64,000 bases of DNA from assembly GCA_030789695.1 (NCBI GenBank), contig CM061141.1, positions 194,567,689-194,631,688 of the forward strand, written 5' to 3'. Under the pieces are notes generated by a model that worked only from the letters and a program-made list of their open reading frames with translations, did no database searches and was not told the DNA's origin. Shown here in pieces: positions 44,953 to 57,121 of this stretch. The translations under genes were made by a program, and so were the position numbers. Source of the DNA: Scilla litardierei (Eukaryota; Streptophyta; Magnoliopsida; Asparagales; Asparagaceae). The number at the start of each line of letters is the position of its first letter. The first letter of the stretch is position 1.

Positions 44953-46575
44953 CTCTTCCTCGTCCTCGAGGAAAACGAGTGAGAGTAGGAGCTCGGAGGG
45001 AGAAAATAGAGAGGAAGAAAGAAAAAGAAAACTCTATATCCTAGATCGTCCGTCAGAGCCAACAAAATCAAAAACGACACACCAAGCAAGCAAACGTCAA
45101 ATCACACCACTAAACCTAGGAAAACGAGTCCAAATAAGTGTTGTGGGCCCACGCGGTGAAGCGCGAGTGAGTGCGGTCGTGTGCTAGCAAATGGTGTCAC
45201 TTTCTACAATGTGCTATGAGCTCATATACGCAAGTCCAGGAAGTGACCCAAATACCAATTCGAATTTGAAATTGCGGTGAATATTAGTTCAAGCATGCAT
45301 GAGAAGAGTATAAGAATAGAAGCGTATCATGCATCGGGGACTCCACAACTAGGGTTAAATAAGTCACGCCACTATAGCCTAGATACTAGCTAAAAAGTTC
45401 ATAAGCCAAGTGTTTTCGAAAGCGATGGGGGTTGAGATGATGTGGAGAAGAACACTCGGTGCAAATTCTCGCCTTCCCTTTATTCTCGGCAAGTAGGAAA
45501 ATATTCACACTGGAAATTTTTTGGTTTTGGATATTTGTATTTTTTTGGCTTTTTGGCTATACAACTTTTTTCTTTTCTTTTCTTTTTTTGGGTTTTTCTT
45601 TTCTTTTCTTTTTTTTTTGGATTTTTGGGGTTTTGGCTATACACATGTGTACTCTCCCAAGTGGGAGAACGGTACACGGCGAGGGGATTTGTACCAAGTA
45701 AAACAAAAAAGAAGTTGAAATCTAAACACTTGGGCAAAGGAAACTATTCTCGCTAAATAGAGCATAGGCTAAATGGGTTATCCTAGTCCTTAATTGTGGA
45801 ATCCCGACGCATGCGAATTGAAATATACGATATAAATATAGCATGCATATAATGGAAGCAAGTACCGCATATTCAAATCGAAGCATGATAATCTAGGGGT
45901 CATTCCTGGACAGGTATATAAAATAAAATCACAAAGTAGAAGCACATCAAATAGCTAGGCACGACGCACGACTCACAAAAAATCTAAGCGGACCCACGAT
46001 GCGTGAAATGCAAGAGGGCTCGAAATCCTAGGGTTAGTGAGTGTGATTATCGATGCAATGCTAGGTGTGTGTGATTTTGTGGCGATTCATCATCGGATTC
46101 ATCTCTAGGAGAAAGAGCTAAAAAGAAGAGAAGAGAAAGAAAAAATAAAAAACACGATGAAAACGACACAAAAAACGAAAAAGAAGGACTCAAATGATGC
46201 ACACAGTGCGACTCCCCTAAGCTGAAGTTTGCATTGCCCTCAATGCAATATGAGCGAGAACGGGAGGGCAATGAAGATGGGGGGGATACGCACCGACACA
46301 AAAAGAAATGAAAACGAGGAAAACACAGAGATGAAACTGAAAAGAAAGAAAGATCAAAATCAAAATCAAACGACACGAAAATAAAAATAAAACCACACGA
46401 CATGACACTCAAAAGGGGAAAAACAAGCACACACACAAAAATTAGAAAAACAATAAAACACGACAGCACACCAAAATAGACGTCCCCCAAGCTAGACCTG
46501 ACAGTGCTAGCGAAATGATATGATCAATGAAATGCAGAGATATGCACGGGGGAGTCAAAAACAAATAAGGTGAAA
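44953..46575 (-). other. Element F 3' non-coding tail
   Basis: No coding region. On plus there is a T-rich low-complexity run at 45525-45650. Two further PPT-like words occur on minus: TAGCTTGGGGGACG in 46481-46502 and a variant CAGCTTAGGGGAGT in 46209-46228. Confidence 0.75.
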
Positions 46576-48588
46576 TCAGTAAGCAGGAGAAGGTGAGTCC
46601 TCGTCCTCCTCAGAAGAGGGTGTGATTGGGTGGTCGGGGGAGGCTGGGGGTGTGCGGAGAAGTGGGGAATGAGGTGGAGGAATAGGTGCAGCGGTGGTGT
46701 GAACAATGGGAGGAGTGTCGGTGAAGGTGGGTGGTGGTGGTAGGAAGGCGATCAAGGCGGTGGTGAGAGGAATAGAAATGGGGGAAGAAGATGCGGTGGT
46801 GATGGTGGTGGGTGGTGGTGGAAGAGATCTGGAGCGCACCGGTAATTTCCTCTGACGCACGTATGCAGTGATGGAGGAGGAGGGAGGAGGTAGCGTGGGT
46901 GCGATGGAAGTGGTCGGGAGGGGCGAAGTGGATACCTGGACGTGAATAGATGAGGGAGGAGAAGAATGTGGTGAGGGAGGTGATGGATGTGGGGATGTGT
47001 GTGAGGGTGGAGGAGAAGATCGCCGAGGTGGTGAAGGTGGAGGTGGTCCGTGGATATGAGTGAGAAGGCGAAGAATGGCGGCCACGTTCCTCTCAAGTGC
47101 GAGGAAACGTGGGTGAGTAAGAAAAGAGGACGGTGATGGGTCCGAGGAGGCAAAGGACATGGCGAGCTCACGAAGGGTAGCGACCTCCCTCTCAAGACCT
47201 AGACGGGCAGAGACCTGACGGCGACCAAAAGATGTGGACTGACGTGAGGCAGAAGTGGTGCCGGCAGGTAAGGTCGAAGAGGTGCCGGCGGCAGTGGTCA
47301 TGCCGACACAGGAGACAAGGACAGAATTGGCCGCAAAGAGGTGCTCAGACGTGATGGGTCCCGGAGCAGAAACAGGACGACTCGGGCCAGCCCCTAAATC
47401 TCCCCCAGATGCAGGGATATCCTGCTCGCCTAAGTGGGCGGCAGGGGACGGTGGTCTGCGTGCGTCCGCTGGAAGGAAAGGAAGATTCAACCCCGCTAAG
47501 AAGTTGGGATCAGGTGGGAAGGTCCAATCTCCCACAAGAGCAATGGTCGTGCGAGCGGGGTTGGGGAGAATGGTGTAAGGGGCTGGGGGGTGGCCATAAT
47601 TGAAGATGAAGCGGCCATCGGAGTGGGGTCTAATCATGTGAATGTGCCGCAGGACATCAATATCTAGCTGTGAGGGTCCTGCGGCAGCGGGAAGATTATT
47701 GGGGATGAGAATATTAAATTGGGGGTAAGAGCAGATGATAGTAATGATGCCCCCACAACAAAACTTCTCCTTACCGGCCCGGCTGATCTCGAGTAGCTTG
47801 TAAACAAGCCAATCGCCGCCATGGATGGGGACAGTAGGGGCCCTGAAGCTAATTCCATCATCGTCCCAGACAAAAGGGAAAGTCATGGCCCAGAGGATAA
47901 AAAGGTCAGGGATAGTCACGGTGCCGGACTCGTCACTGGGAAAAAATGCAGATGATATGATCCTGTGGGCCAAATGAAACACGGGATGCATGATGGAGGA
48001 GGCCTTGGCCCTTCCTCGGGGATAGTCATGGAACATTGTGAGGCGGAACCAGAATTGATCGACGTTAAACTCGGGCGTGTACCCGTAGTGTCGGATGGAA
48101 TCATCCCCAAGATTGGGGAAACCAAATATATCGTTAATCGTGTTCAGATTTGTGGTGACACTCCTATTACGCACCCTGAATTTAATGATCGACCCGGACT
48201 CCCAAACAAGTGTAGAGATAAATTCGAGGGTGAGTGCCGGGTAGGATATTGTAGAAGCATTAAGGAAGGCCAACCATCCTAAGTTAGCGAAAAGAGACTC
48301 GACCTGGTGTAGACACCGAGATCGACAAGTGTGTGTGTGTGCGGGAACTTAGCAGATAGATGCCCCCGAGCATCGAGCCTACGGTAAAAATCCTTGTGCT
48401 CCTGGTTCCTAGTTCCTAAAGATATACCCATGCGGGCCCAACATTGGGTCCACAGGGGGGATAACAGTCGGGGGAGGGCCAAGTGTAAGTGCTCGTGTAC
48501 GAGAAGGGGGACGTGTTTGTTTTCGTCTCTTTCGAGACGGTTCCTCCTCCCGCATAATCCCCTTCCCCTTGTCTCTATCCTTAGCCAT
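46576..48588 (-). pseudogene. Element F envelope-like (Athila accessory) ORF
   Basis: The start is at 48588 (MAKDRDKGKG), with a basic patch SRKRRKQTR. Two frameshifts near 48410 and 48310 cancel each other; the frame then stays open for 565 codons from 48273. The core reads YPALTLEFISTL, FRVRNRSVTTNLNTINDIFG, VDQFWFRLTMFHDYPRGRA and DWLVYKLLEISRAGK, the plant 'putative plant transposon protein'/Athila ORF-1 type of domain. The last 200 residues are Pro/Ser/His-rich low complexity. There is no obvious signal peptide and no strong membrane helix, so an envelope role is doubtful. The counterpart is the broken ORF of E at 32613-35016. Confidence 0.7.
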
Positions 48589-49018
48589 GCGTGAGTGTGC
48601 GTGTATGAATGAGTGCAAAAGCGATGAATGCACACTAACACAAGCAAAATGAGCAAGCACAATTTATAGGGCAAAAGTAGAAATACGAGCGTAGGAGCGA
48701 GTGTACCCAAGCGAAGTGGCGAAGCTTGCCCGTAGATGTCCCCACACTATGCAATGAGAGTAGCGTGGAGCCGCGGCGACCTCTTTCAGCAAGAATTTCC
48801 GAAATGGGCGTTGTTTTGGGGGAATTAGGTCAGAAAATCGAAGTGAAAGGAGAGAGAGTGTGAAGATGATGGAGGGATTGATGGAGGAGGTGGAGAGAAG
48901 GAGTAATGGAGGAGTAGAGGACGTGGGAGAGTGAGAATCGGCCGTTGGGGAGGAGAAGCAGGCGAAATGACGGCGACAATGGCGATCGGGCGAGGGTGAA
49001 AACGAACGGGTGGTCGGG
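48589..49018 (-). other. Leader of the envelope-like ORF in element F
   Basis: In sense direction this is a CT-rich leader of about 430 nt between the internal TATA box and ATG 48588, like plant 5' UTRs. It parallels 31820-32612 in E. Confidence 0.5.
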
Positions 49019-49400
49019 GGTTTATATAGGGTTTTAAGTCGAACCGATCGGGTGACTTGTCACCCGATCTGTTGATGGTTAGGTCAAAAATTCTTGCCGA
49101 AGAAGTGCTACAGGCGAACCGGTCGGTTGACTTGTCAACCGATCGGTTGGCCGCTCCACTCATTTTCCCGAGAATTGAGGGCTGCTCACCCAGTCGCTTC
49201 AACCGATCGCGCTAGAACTCAACCGATCGGTTGATATTCCGCAAAAATTTCCCGAGAGTTCTCCCCAGCTCACCCGGTCTGTCACCCGGTCTCCTCATTC
49301 TTCAACCGATCGGTTCATTTGGGGACAGATTTCGGCTTGTATCTGATACATCCCAACCGATCGGGTGAGTTATCAACCGATCGGTTGGGGCTTTGTTTCC
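49019..49400 (-). promoter_or_regulatory. Element F internal promoter-like module
   Basis: About ten CCGATCGGTTG / CACCCGATCGG words lie in 49033-49390, including a palindrome pair joined by 'gacttgtc', exactly as in the LTR U3. The minus-strand TATA box CCTATATAAAC (49020-49030) follows within about 20 bp of the last motif, as in the LTR (44301-44330). It lies directly upstream of the envelope-like ORF. Confidence 0.6.
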
Positions 49401-49521
49401 TGCAAAAACCAACAGATTTGTCTACGTCCCTGAACGGATGTTCTCGCGGCTGATTTTATTTATAAAAATAGATAAAATAAAGTAAAAAAATAACACTAAA
49501 AAGTGGGGAAAAAGTTTAGAA

Positions 49522-49539
49522 CATGGGTTGCCTCCCATG
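49522..49539 (-). other. Athila GGGAGGCAACCC hairpin (element F)
   Basis: Sense stem arms CATGGG and CCCATG enclose loop AGGCAA. It is preceded by 'ttaaacaagtgcgctt' and lies just downstream of the protease ORF, as in E. Confidence 0.7.
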
Positions 49540-49585
49540 AAGCGCACTTGTTTAACGTCGTTGGCTCGACGCCCGCAAGAGATGT

Positions 49586-52331
49586 TCACGGTGGTTGATA
49601 CGGGTGATGCCCGAAGTTCGGCATCTCTTCTTCATCGGAGCTTAAGGCCTTTGGAGCAGTCAGCGGCTGGAGAAAGATTTGCTCGACTACCCTCTTCTTG
49701 TCTTTGGGATCCGGGGGCTTCTCTTTCGTATTGGCGCTTCCCGCCATCTTCTTTAGGATCCGGACCTCGTCTTTGGTGAGGTCCATGGGCTCTTTCCCCG
49801 TTCTCCTCGTAGGAGGAGCCTTGGGGAACCCGGGAGGGGTCGTTCTTGCTGCACTCGCTTTCCCAGCAGCATCTTTGTTCTTGGGGCCGTCTCCATCCTC
49901 TGAATCCCCCAAGTCATCGGGGGGGGGGGGTTTCTTAAGAGAATCTCCCAGGAGCTCTCTTCAGCAACTTTTTCTTCTTCTACCTCAAGCAAATTACACC
50001 GAGGGTCATCTGGGGGATCGGGATACTTCATGGACAACCCCAGATCAAATTCAACTTTTTCTCCGCTGACGTTAAGAGAAAGTTTTCCGTTCTTCACATC
50101 AATCAAAACGCCAGCAGTGGCCATGAAAGGCCGTCCCAGGATGATGGGGGTGTGTGCGTCTTCAGGCATGTCCATGACTACGAAGTCCACTGGCACATGC
50201 ACCCCTTTTACATTAACGGGGAGGTCATCCACAATTCCCACCGGATATTTGACCGACCGGTCAGCTAGTTATAGGGTCATACCGGTGGGCTCCAAATCAC
50301 CCATTCCTATCCTTTTATACATCGACAAGGGCATCAAACTTACACTCGCTCCGAGATCGACGAGTGCACGAAGAATCTTTACTGCCCCGATCATGCAAGG
50401 AACTGAGAAGCTCCCCGGGTCTTTAAGTTTCGGTGGATTTGCCCTCTGGATAAGAGCGCTACACTCCACCGTCAATACTACTTTCTCCTTTATAGACCCT
50501 CTAGTCACCAAATCCTTCAGGAATTTTGCATAGGAGGGGATTGTTTCGATTGCTTCTAGGAAGGGGATTTGCAAGCTCAGGTCCTTGACCATGGCGAAGA
50601 ACTTGCCATATTTCTCGTCGATTTTGGCCTGAGCTAACCGTTGTGGAAATGGCACAACGGGTTTGAACACTTTCGGGCTCCCTTCCTCGTTCTTCTTCTT
50701 CTCTTCTTCGGAGACTCCCTCCGGAGTCGTAGGATTTGATGACGAAGCACCGGCGTCGTTTGATTTTTCGATCGGTCGATCAACGACCAACGGTGCTTCC
50801 GGTCTTTTAGGGGGCACTCTAGTAGGGATTTGTGTCCCGCTTCTCAGAACGATAGCGGACAAATTTGCGTGCTCGTGCACGAGTGCTGACGTTTGGGTTG
50901 CTCCCCTCGGGTTCACGTCCGGTTGTGGCGGCAATTGGTTTTGTGACCTTGAAAGGTTCGCCACTTGTAACCCCAGCTGCGTTACTTGGTCCGTGAGGGC
51001 CCGCTGACCCATTTCCAGCTTTTGATTAATCTTCTCCTGGTTGGTTATATATTGAGTCAAGAGAGACTCAACCGGAGAGACGGCCCTCTGTTGGCCATAC
51101 TGCTGCTGCTGCTGGATTGGCTGCTGATTCCTGGGGGCATAGAATTGTTGCTGAGGTTGCTGCTGATATTGTTGCTGCTGAATCTGACTCTGCTGTGGCC
51201 TAGCCGGCTGATATGTTTGTTGATGCGGCTGCTGAGGCGGCGAGGGCTGAAATGGTGGCCGGTAACTGAAGTTTGGGTGGTTCCGGTTGTTTGGAGAGTA
51301 GGCCGGGTTGGAATTGGTCCTTGGCGGAACGGCGCATTTCCCGTGGGGTTGTAAAATAGTGCACTCGCCTGATCCAACGGTGGTGAGATGTCACCACCGT
51401 CGAATTCCCCAAAGAATTCGGATTCTACAGCTGAAATTTGCTGTGTACCGGCCCCACCGGCTCCTACCATTAGTGCGGAGATCTGGGTCGAAAGCAAGTC
51501 CAACTTGCTTGAAAGTTTGTCGACGTCCTCGACTCTGTGTATACCCCCAGACCTGGGTGTGGCTCTCTCGTCACACCACCGCTCATTGTTGGATGCCATA
51601 TTTTCCAGAATATGTCCGGCATCTTACTCGCTCCTAGACATGAAGGAACCCCCAGCCGCGGAGTCCATAGAAGATTTCAGGTCATCCCTCAACCCATTGT
51701 AGAACAGATTAATAATCTGCCACTTCGGAAGCTCGTGGTGAGGGCATCTTCTTTGCATCTCCTTGTACCTCGTCCAAGCTTCATGCAAGCACTCGTGGCT
51801 GGCCTGGGAGAAGGAGGAGATCTCACTCCTCAACTTCATGGTCTTCCCCGGAGGAAATAAATTCGTCAGAAAAGCATTGGAGAGCTTCTCCCAGGTATTG
51901 AAAGTGTTGGGGTCCTTCCCCCTAAGCCATTGCTTGGCTTTGTCTCACAACAAGAAGGGGAACAGCTTCAGACGGATCGCCTCAGTCGTGACACCATTAA
52001 TCCGGAAGGTGTCACATTTCTCCAAGAAGGAGTCTAGATGCTCGATCGGGCTCTCCATGGGTGCACCCGCAAACTGATCCTGCTAGATCCACGTCACCAA
52101 AGACGGCTTTAGCTCAAAGCTTTGGGCCGCAATAGCTGGAGAACGGATGGCGGAAGTGGACTCGATAGATGGCATCGAGTACTCCAACAGGGACTTGTGA
52201 GGCGGGGTGTTCTCCTCCATGGATTCGGGATCCTCTCTTCTTCGCTTCTCGGTGGCCAAACGCCTAAGGGTGGCGTTAATCTCTGGATCAACGGGAATCA
52301 AGTCGTCGAGACTTCTTGAACTCCTGCGCAT
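49586..52331 (-). pseudogene. Element F gag-protease
   Basis: The start at 52331 (MRRSSRSLDDLIPVD) is the first Met after the PBS. The gag core is legible (IEHLDSFLEKCDTF, LKLFPFLL, KQWLRG, CLHEAWTRYKEMQRRCPHHE), with stops near 52083, 51975 and 51624, a frameshift near 51060 and a Gln/Ser-rich linker. The protease has ILRALVDLGASVSLMPLSMY near 50330-50390, then a stop at 50269, then IILGRPFMATAGVLIDV. A run of twelve G (plus, 49919-49930) shifts the frame before the last 109 codons, ending at 49586. There are no RT, RNase H or integrase motifs. The plan equals that of E gag-protease. Confidence 0.82.
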
Positions 52332-52500
52332 GAAAAACAACAAACACCCGTGAAGCGACAAGTGGGAAAGAAACAGATAAAATAAGAAATAAAAATAAGA
52401 AAAATAAAAAGGAAAAGGGAGAATGCGAAAATTATCGCGAGGTAGGGATAAGAGCTAGACACGAGGGTTCAAGAGATCCTAAAATAACAAGCACGTTGCC

Positions 52501-52518
52501 TCCCCGGCAACGACGCCA
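52501..52518 (-). promoter_or_regulatory. PBS of element F (tRNA-Asp type)
   Basis: The minus strand reads TGGCGTCGTTGCCGGGGA, one base from the canonical Athila Asp PBS, with a 6-nt spacer to the LTR. Its 3' part forms a perfect 7-bp hairpin (52494-52500 with 52506-52512) around a 5-nt loop. Confidence 0.92.
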
Positions 52519-52524
52519 TAAACT

Positions 52525-54106
52525 TGAAGAAGCCGCCCCGGCTTGCTATCCGCAAATGGCCAGGGGACCCGCGTGTGGGTTTAGAAATTTGTAACCGCAA
52601 GCGCACGGTGTTGTAGTGTGGCTTGGGGGTTGAACACAGGGAGGCTATGATGTGCTTGAGTCAAGGAGGACCAAAATCACCCCATAGGCGAGCTAGCCCG
52701 AATCGGTAAATGGTTGTCACGAAAAGGAATGAAGGGTATGAACAATAAGAAAATAAACCCGGGACTTTGGTTTCCACTCCGACGAGCGACTCTCGCTGAT
52801 ACGGCCTACGGGCATGGATAGCGATTGTAATTAGGGTCTAATGGTGGGACGTTGCCTCTGAAAGTGGTACCGGCATCCTATGGGCCCAATATTCCGGTCG
52901 GTGCCCAGGATGATACACCGGACTTCCCGGATTCGATCAGTGGGCACTCCCGTGTCTATTAACACTGATAGATTTTAGGAGCACTAAGCTCGCAACGATA
53001 ACTCCCAACGTCTCATCCTGCCGCTCCCGCGTGCTAGGATTCGGCGTCTACGCTAAGGGCGTGAGCTATGGCTAGGGAGTCAACCGCCAAGTTTATTCCC
53101 CCTTGGCCCAACGGTCAAAGGCGGTCTTTTTCCCGCCGGTGACAATGAAACACCCCGCGTAACCGTTAGATTCCTAATCCCTATCGATTTCCTAACCCTA
53201 TAGACGCATCGGGAAGAGCCCCCGAAGGGGTTTCCACCAAAATCCCAGATTTGGGAACTACTCACAAAAATTCATTGAAAAGCGATCTAAATGAAAATTA
53301 ACCGTTGGAATCATAATCGGATGATTGGAATGCGGAAGTAATAGAGTAATTAAGACAATACTAAAATTTGAGAGAGATCCGAAAACTTACAAAAGAACAG
53401 TAATTACAGCCGTCACAATAGGAGAAAACAGTAAAAACTAGCAGCTCCCCATCTCTGGAACCCTAGGGGTTCTATTTATAGACTCTCGCATCACCCGATC
53501 GGTTGACAAGTCAACCGATCGGGTGATCTGTTACAGATAATGAACAGAAAACGGCGAGCTTTCACCCGGTCATGTGAACCGGTCGGGTGAGTTCTTGGAG
53601 TGACCGGTTGGATCTTGGCGCCATCGGGTGAAGTGATCGGTTGGGTGCCCGTGTCTTCAGCTTCTCAGCATCAGCTACAGATGAACCGATCGGGTAAGAG
53701 TCACCCGATCGGTTGGAATTTTGCTCAAAAAGACAGAGAACATGCCCCCGCTGAACCGGTCTGTGAACTGGTCGGGTGACTTCCATATGAGCTCCGGCTG
53801 AGACCGGGTGGTGCACGCGTGCATCACCCGATCGGTTGGAGATGGCCAACCGACCGGGTGAGGGGCTAAAAGATGTATTCTTTGTCATTTGACCCCCTGG
53901 ATCATGCGTGACTCGTCCCGTTGCTCCGGGGACTTGAGATATCGTCGTTAAACGTCCCCTACACGGTCAATCTCCTGCAAACATGGATAAACAAAGAAAA
54001 GTGAAAGAAAACGAGAAAATAAGAGAAAACGAATAAAAGACGGCGAAAAACACGGAGAAACACAAAAGAAAACGTGCGTGAATATATGAAATATAAACGC
54101 ACGTCA
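52525..54106 (-). repeat. Element F 5' LTR
   Basis: A 1582-bp copy of 43351-44935. The TATA box is at 53472-53481 (minus) and the CCGATCGG cluster at 53488-53870. It ends CGTCA at 54106, followed by ACATC. Confidence 0.92.
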
Positions 54107-54111
54107 ACATC

Positions 54112-54609
54112 CTCCCTATATAAACACATATTCAAAGAGAGGGATTTTTGAGAGAGAGGGCAACCAAAAAAGGGGAGAATTTCGGCCAAGAGGGGTGCCA
54201 TAGCCGCAAGCATTTCATGCCTAAAATCTCTATGTTGCGTAACATGCATAAGCCCCATCTCCATTGCCTAAAAGCTATCATCTCCTTCCCTTCTCCATAG
54301 CCTAAGCTTCATTGCCATTGCCAAAGCACCAAGGTCGTAACCTCCTTCCAAAAGCTACAAGCTCCTCCTCCACATATTGCGCAACAAGCTCCAATTGCCA
54401 TTGCGCAAGTTGCACATCCAAGGCTAAAAACATCAAAGCTCTATCTCTTCTATCTATTGCGCAAAGCCCAAGCCAAGACTCCTCCCTTAAGCCACAATAT
54501 CATTGCCACACTACTCAAGGCCGCAAGTTACTAGGAGCTCCTCCATCCCTTCATTGCACAAATCTTCAAAGGGAAGCCATCCATACCTTGCACAACTTCA
54601 AAGGGGAAG
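54112..54609 (+). repeat. Element D 3' LTR, downstream piece
   Basis: Continues 43350 with 'ctccctatataaac' (TATA box). It carries the empty site of E (GGGTGCCATAG, 54193-54203) and TTGCGCAA words (54376-54465), and breaks at GGAAG where G is inserted. Confidence 0.88.
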
Positions 54610-55767
54610 TGTCACGACCCGCTTACCTAAAATGGAGGCAAGACGTGAAAAGATTCGCACGAGAGTGGAGCTGTGAAGCCCCAAACCCGATAAGCGTCAA
54701 AAATACATAAGCAGGTCCCTATAACCACAACGGAATAACAATAATAACACAAGGAGAGACTGAAATAAAATCTCACATCTCATAAATTGTCCAACAAGAA
54801 AATAAGTCCAACATCCAGAAAAGCCACCAGGCTAAAGGAAAAGAGTCTAAGGCCCAGAACAAGGCCAACAAAAGCAACAACGACAAAACAAGTTATAGGT
54901 GCTACGCACCGATAACAAAACAACTGTCTAACAAAAGTAAAACACAACGAAGACACTAGGACTGGTCCCCAGTGTCCACATACTCCCCGTCAAACACAAG
55001 CTCGGGCTCGGCGTCAGTAAACACCTCGTCCTCAACAAGGTACTCAGGCTCAGGATCTAACATGTGTCACCCAAAAGAGTAAAGGGGCACATGTCAGCAA
55101 GTCTAAAAGACTTGGGCAAGGAAACTGAAAGTAAGGCAACTAGCAACCTAGCAGTTTAGTATGCATGACATGGCAGTTATAACATGAGTGCACAATTAAG
55201 ACATGGCAAGACAATTTGTACAAGAGAACAATCATCGGGACAAGACAAGACAAGACAAGAGTAGCCACGCTACTATCAATCTCAATCGATTCACTATTCA
55301 CGTTGGTTTGTAGATGTTTACGCCTTACAGCTGAATGGTTTCACATTCGCTGATTGGCCGCTTAACAACTACCCCAAACCCAGAGTTTACGCCTTACCAC
55401 TGCAGTTGCTGATCGGGCAGACTCCCAGTTGATTGGCCGCTTAACTCTTACTCCCAATACCCACACGTAATGGAGCCAGGGTCCCCGCACATGAAGCTCA
55501 GCTAGTGAGCCTGGGGTTGCCCCGCACATGAGCTCGCATTCTTAAACATTTGGCGTAGGGGTGCACCTAGCCGGAAACACGCAATTCGGGCATTGGCTAT
55601 CAACCAACACATGGCCCGCTTCTGGAACACGAGCCAGGAACACAAGCATTGTAGCAAAGCTACGCATTCACAGAAATACTTAAAGGATGCAATGACATGA
55701 CAATTAATTTGCGTACCGTTAATGGAAAGTAAACATGACATGGTAATTGTGCAACATGACATATGTC

Positions 55768-55906
55768 GGAACTAGCTTCGTTGTCAAGCTAGTTCCCCAA
55801 TTCACGCCTAGGCGAGTATCATTTCGTCGCCTAGCCTCTTTTACGCCTACAACAAGCAAATGGCCTAAAACATGGCCTAAACCCTAAGTGGCAAATTTCA
55901 CTTGCC
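55768..55906 (-). other. Hairpin cluster in the element G LTR (left copy; right copy 63063-63201)
   Basis: Stem 55768-55778/55786-55796 with loop CGTTGTC; stem 55808-55815/55827-55834 with loop gtatcatttcg; and 55890-55896/55900-55906, which is perfect in the right LTR. Loops equal those of element A while stems differ by paired changes. Confidence 0.7.
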
Positions 55907-56337
55907 TAGCACCGGGGATGACGACCACTTCGTCTCACGGATGCTAATCTACGGGAAAATCGCTGTTATGGGGAAACAAACAACAAACAACATAAAATTT
56001 TATTGGGGTTTCATAAAAATATAAATAGGTTATGAAAACAACGGTAGATCGATTTCTTACCGAGAGGAGGCGGAAGAAACACTCCGGGGAACCCTAGGTT
56101 CAGATCTGGAGAAGATTGGGGAAGTTTGGGGAAACTAGGGTTTTGGGGGATTTGGGGATTTTGATGGATTTGGTGAGATTTTGGGGAAGATGAGAGGTAG
56201 AAAGAGTGGATGGATGGTTTGGATGATGGATTTAGGGCTTGGAATGAAGGATTGAAGCTTGGAGGAAGATGGGGGCTCAAGGGGGAAGATTTTAGGGTTT
56301 TGGGTCGTGTTGAGAAAGAAGAAATCGTTTGGGTTGG

Positions 56338-56815
56338 GTTTAAATAGGATGGGCTGGCAGCTGCCCAGAAATTAGGGTTTTAACACAGGTTAGTCAGTCA
56401 AAGAGCAACCACTGACCGACTAGTTTGGCAACTAGTCGGTCGGTCGACCAACGCAGACCGACTAAGTGTAAACAGTAACTTCTGAACGAAAATAGAATTT
56501 AGAGTTAGTCGGTCCATGAACAAATACTGACCGACTAGTTTAGCATCTAGTCGGTCGATGAACGTTCTTAGACCGACTAAGAGTAAACAGTAACTCAACT
56601 AAAATTAAGATGATGTGTTAGTCGGTTAAGGAAGCATTGCCGACCGACTAGTTTGCAACCTAGTCGGTCAACCAACGTTCTTAGACCGACTAACGATAAA
56701 CAGTAACTCCTGAATAATTTAGAAAGCCAACTAGTCGGTCCAAGAAGGATTGCCGACCGACTGGATCGTCATCTAGTCGGTCGGTGCCCCTTCTTATACC
56801 GGCTAATGAGCACAA
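56338..56815 (-). promoter_or_regulatory. Element G LTR promoter: GACCGAC repeat cluster and TATA box
   Basis: About four diverged units of ~110-120 bp each contain TAGTCGGT and ACCGACTA arms and 'taaacagtaact'. The cluster ends about 45 bp upstream of the TATA-like word in sense direction. The right LTR copy starts at 63633 and runs past the window end. Confidence 0.6.
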
Positions 56816-57076
56816 AAAGTTCCGATACGGAGCGCGGGGCCTCGGGATCGATTCCTAAGACTCCTAGGCTTGATCTAATAGTTAGATACGACCGTTATGA
56901 AGTCCGTCACGAGTGACGTACTTCGAAATCGACAATCCTAAGGAAGAAACGAGAAAACACGACGAATCGATCGAAAATGAAAGCTACGGAGACGAAAACC
57001 ACACACGAGGAGAAAATCCACCAAAACATATATTATATTATAATAAATCCAGATACATGAAAAGCAGTCGTTACAT

Positions 57077-57092
57077 CCTCCCCAACTTAAGA
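57077..57092 (-). promoter_or_regulatory. PPT of element G
   Basis: The minus strand reads TTAAGTTGGGGAGGA directly before the 3' LTR. Confidence 0.88.
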
Positions 57093-57121
57093 AAAATTCC
57101 GTCCTCGGAATTTCCGAACAC

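Larger units (their letters stand above)
43351..54106 (-). mobile_element. Element F: Athila-type element lacking RT, RNase H and integrase
   Basis: LTRs lie at 43351-44935 and 52525-54106. An Asp-type PBS is next to the right LTR and a PPT next to the left one, so F is on minus. The TSD ACATC is perfect (43346-43350 and 54107-54111). In sense order it has gag-protease, the hairpin, a promoter-like module, an envelope-like ORF and a 3' tail, the same plan as E although the sequences are clearly diverged. LTRs differ by about 1-2% by eye, so the insertion is fairly recent. Confidence 0.93.
25572..54609 (+). mobile_element. Element D: older gag-only copia element, split by E, F and G
   Basis: D is a relative of C. 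The 5' LTR is in two pieces (25572-26197 and 38683-39704), the internal region is 39705-42814, and the 3' LTR is in pieces (42815-43350, 54112-54609), with more beyond G. As in C, only a gag relic is present and no pol. Both LTR pairs and both internal tails align with C in order. D hosts three later insertions and is the oldest copia element here. The left flank is CGAAC; the right end is not in the window. Confidence 0.85.
54610..57076 (-). repeat. Element G 3' LTR
   Basis: A 2467-bp LTR with plus-strand ends TGTCACG and GTTACA. It shares with A the 'gtttacgccttaca..ctg' duplication and hairpins (55768-55906). In sense direction a TAGTCGGTC / GACCGACTA repeat cluster (56394-56815) precedes the TATA-like CTATTTAAAC (56338-56347). 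Confidence 0.93.

Noticed and set aside
46081..46490. 147-codon minus ORF with a hydrophobic Phe/Ser-rich sequence
   Set aside because: It is the translation of an A-rich (T-rich on minus) low-complexity tail of element F; the hydrophobicity is compositional.
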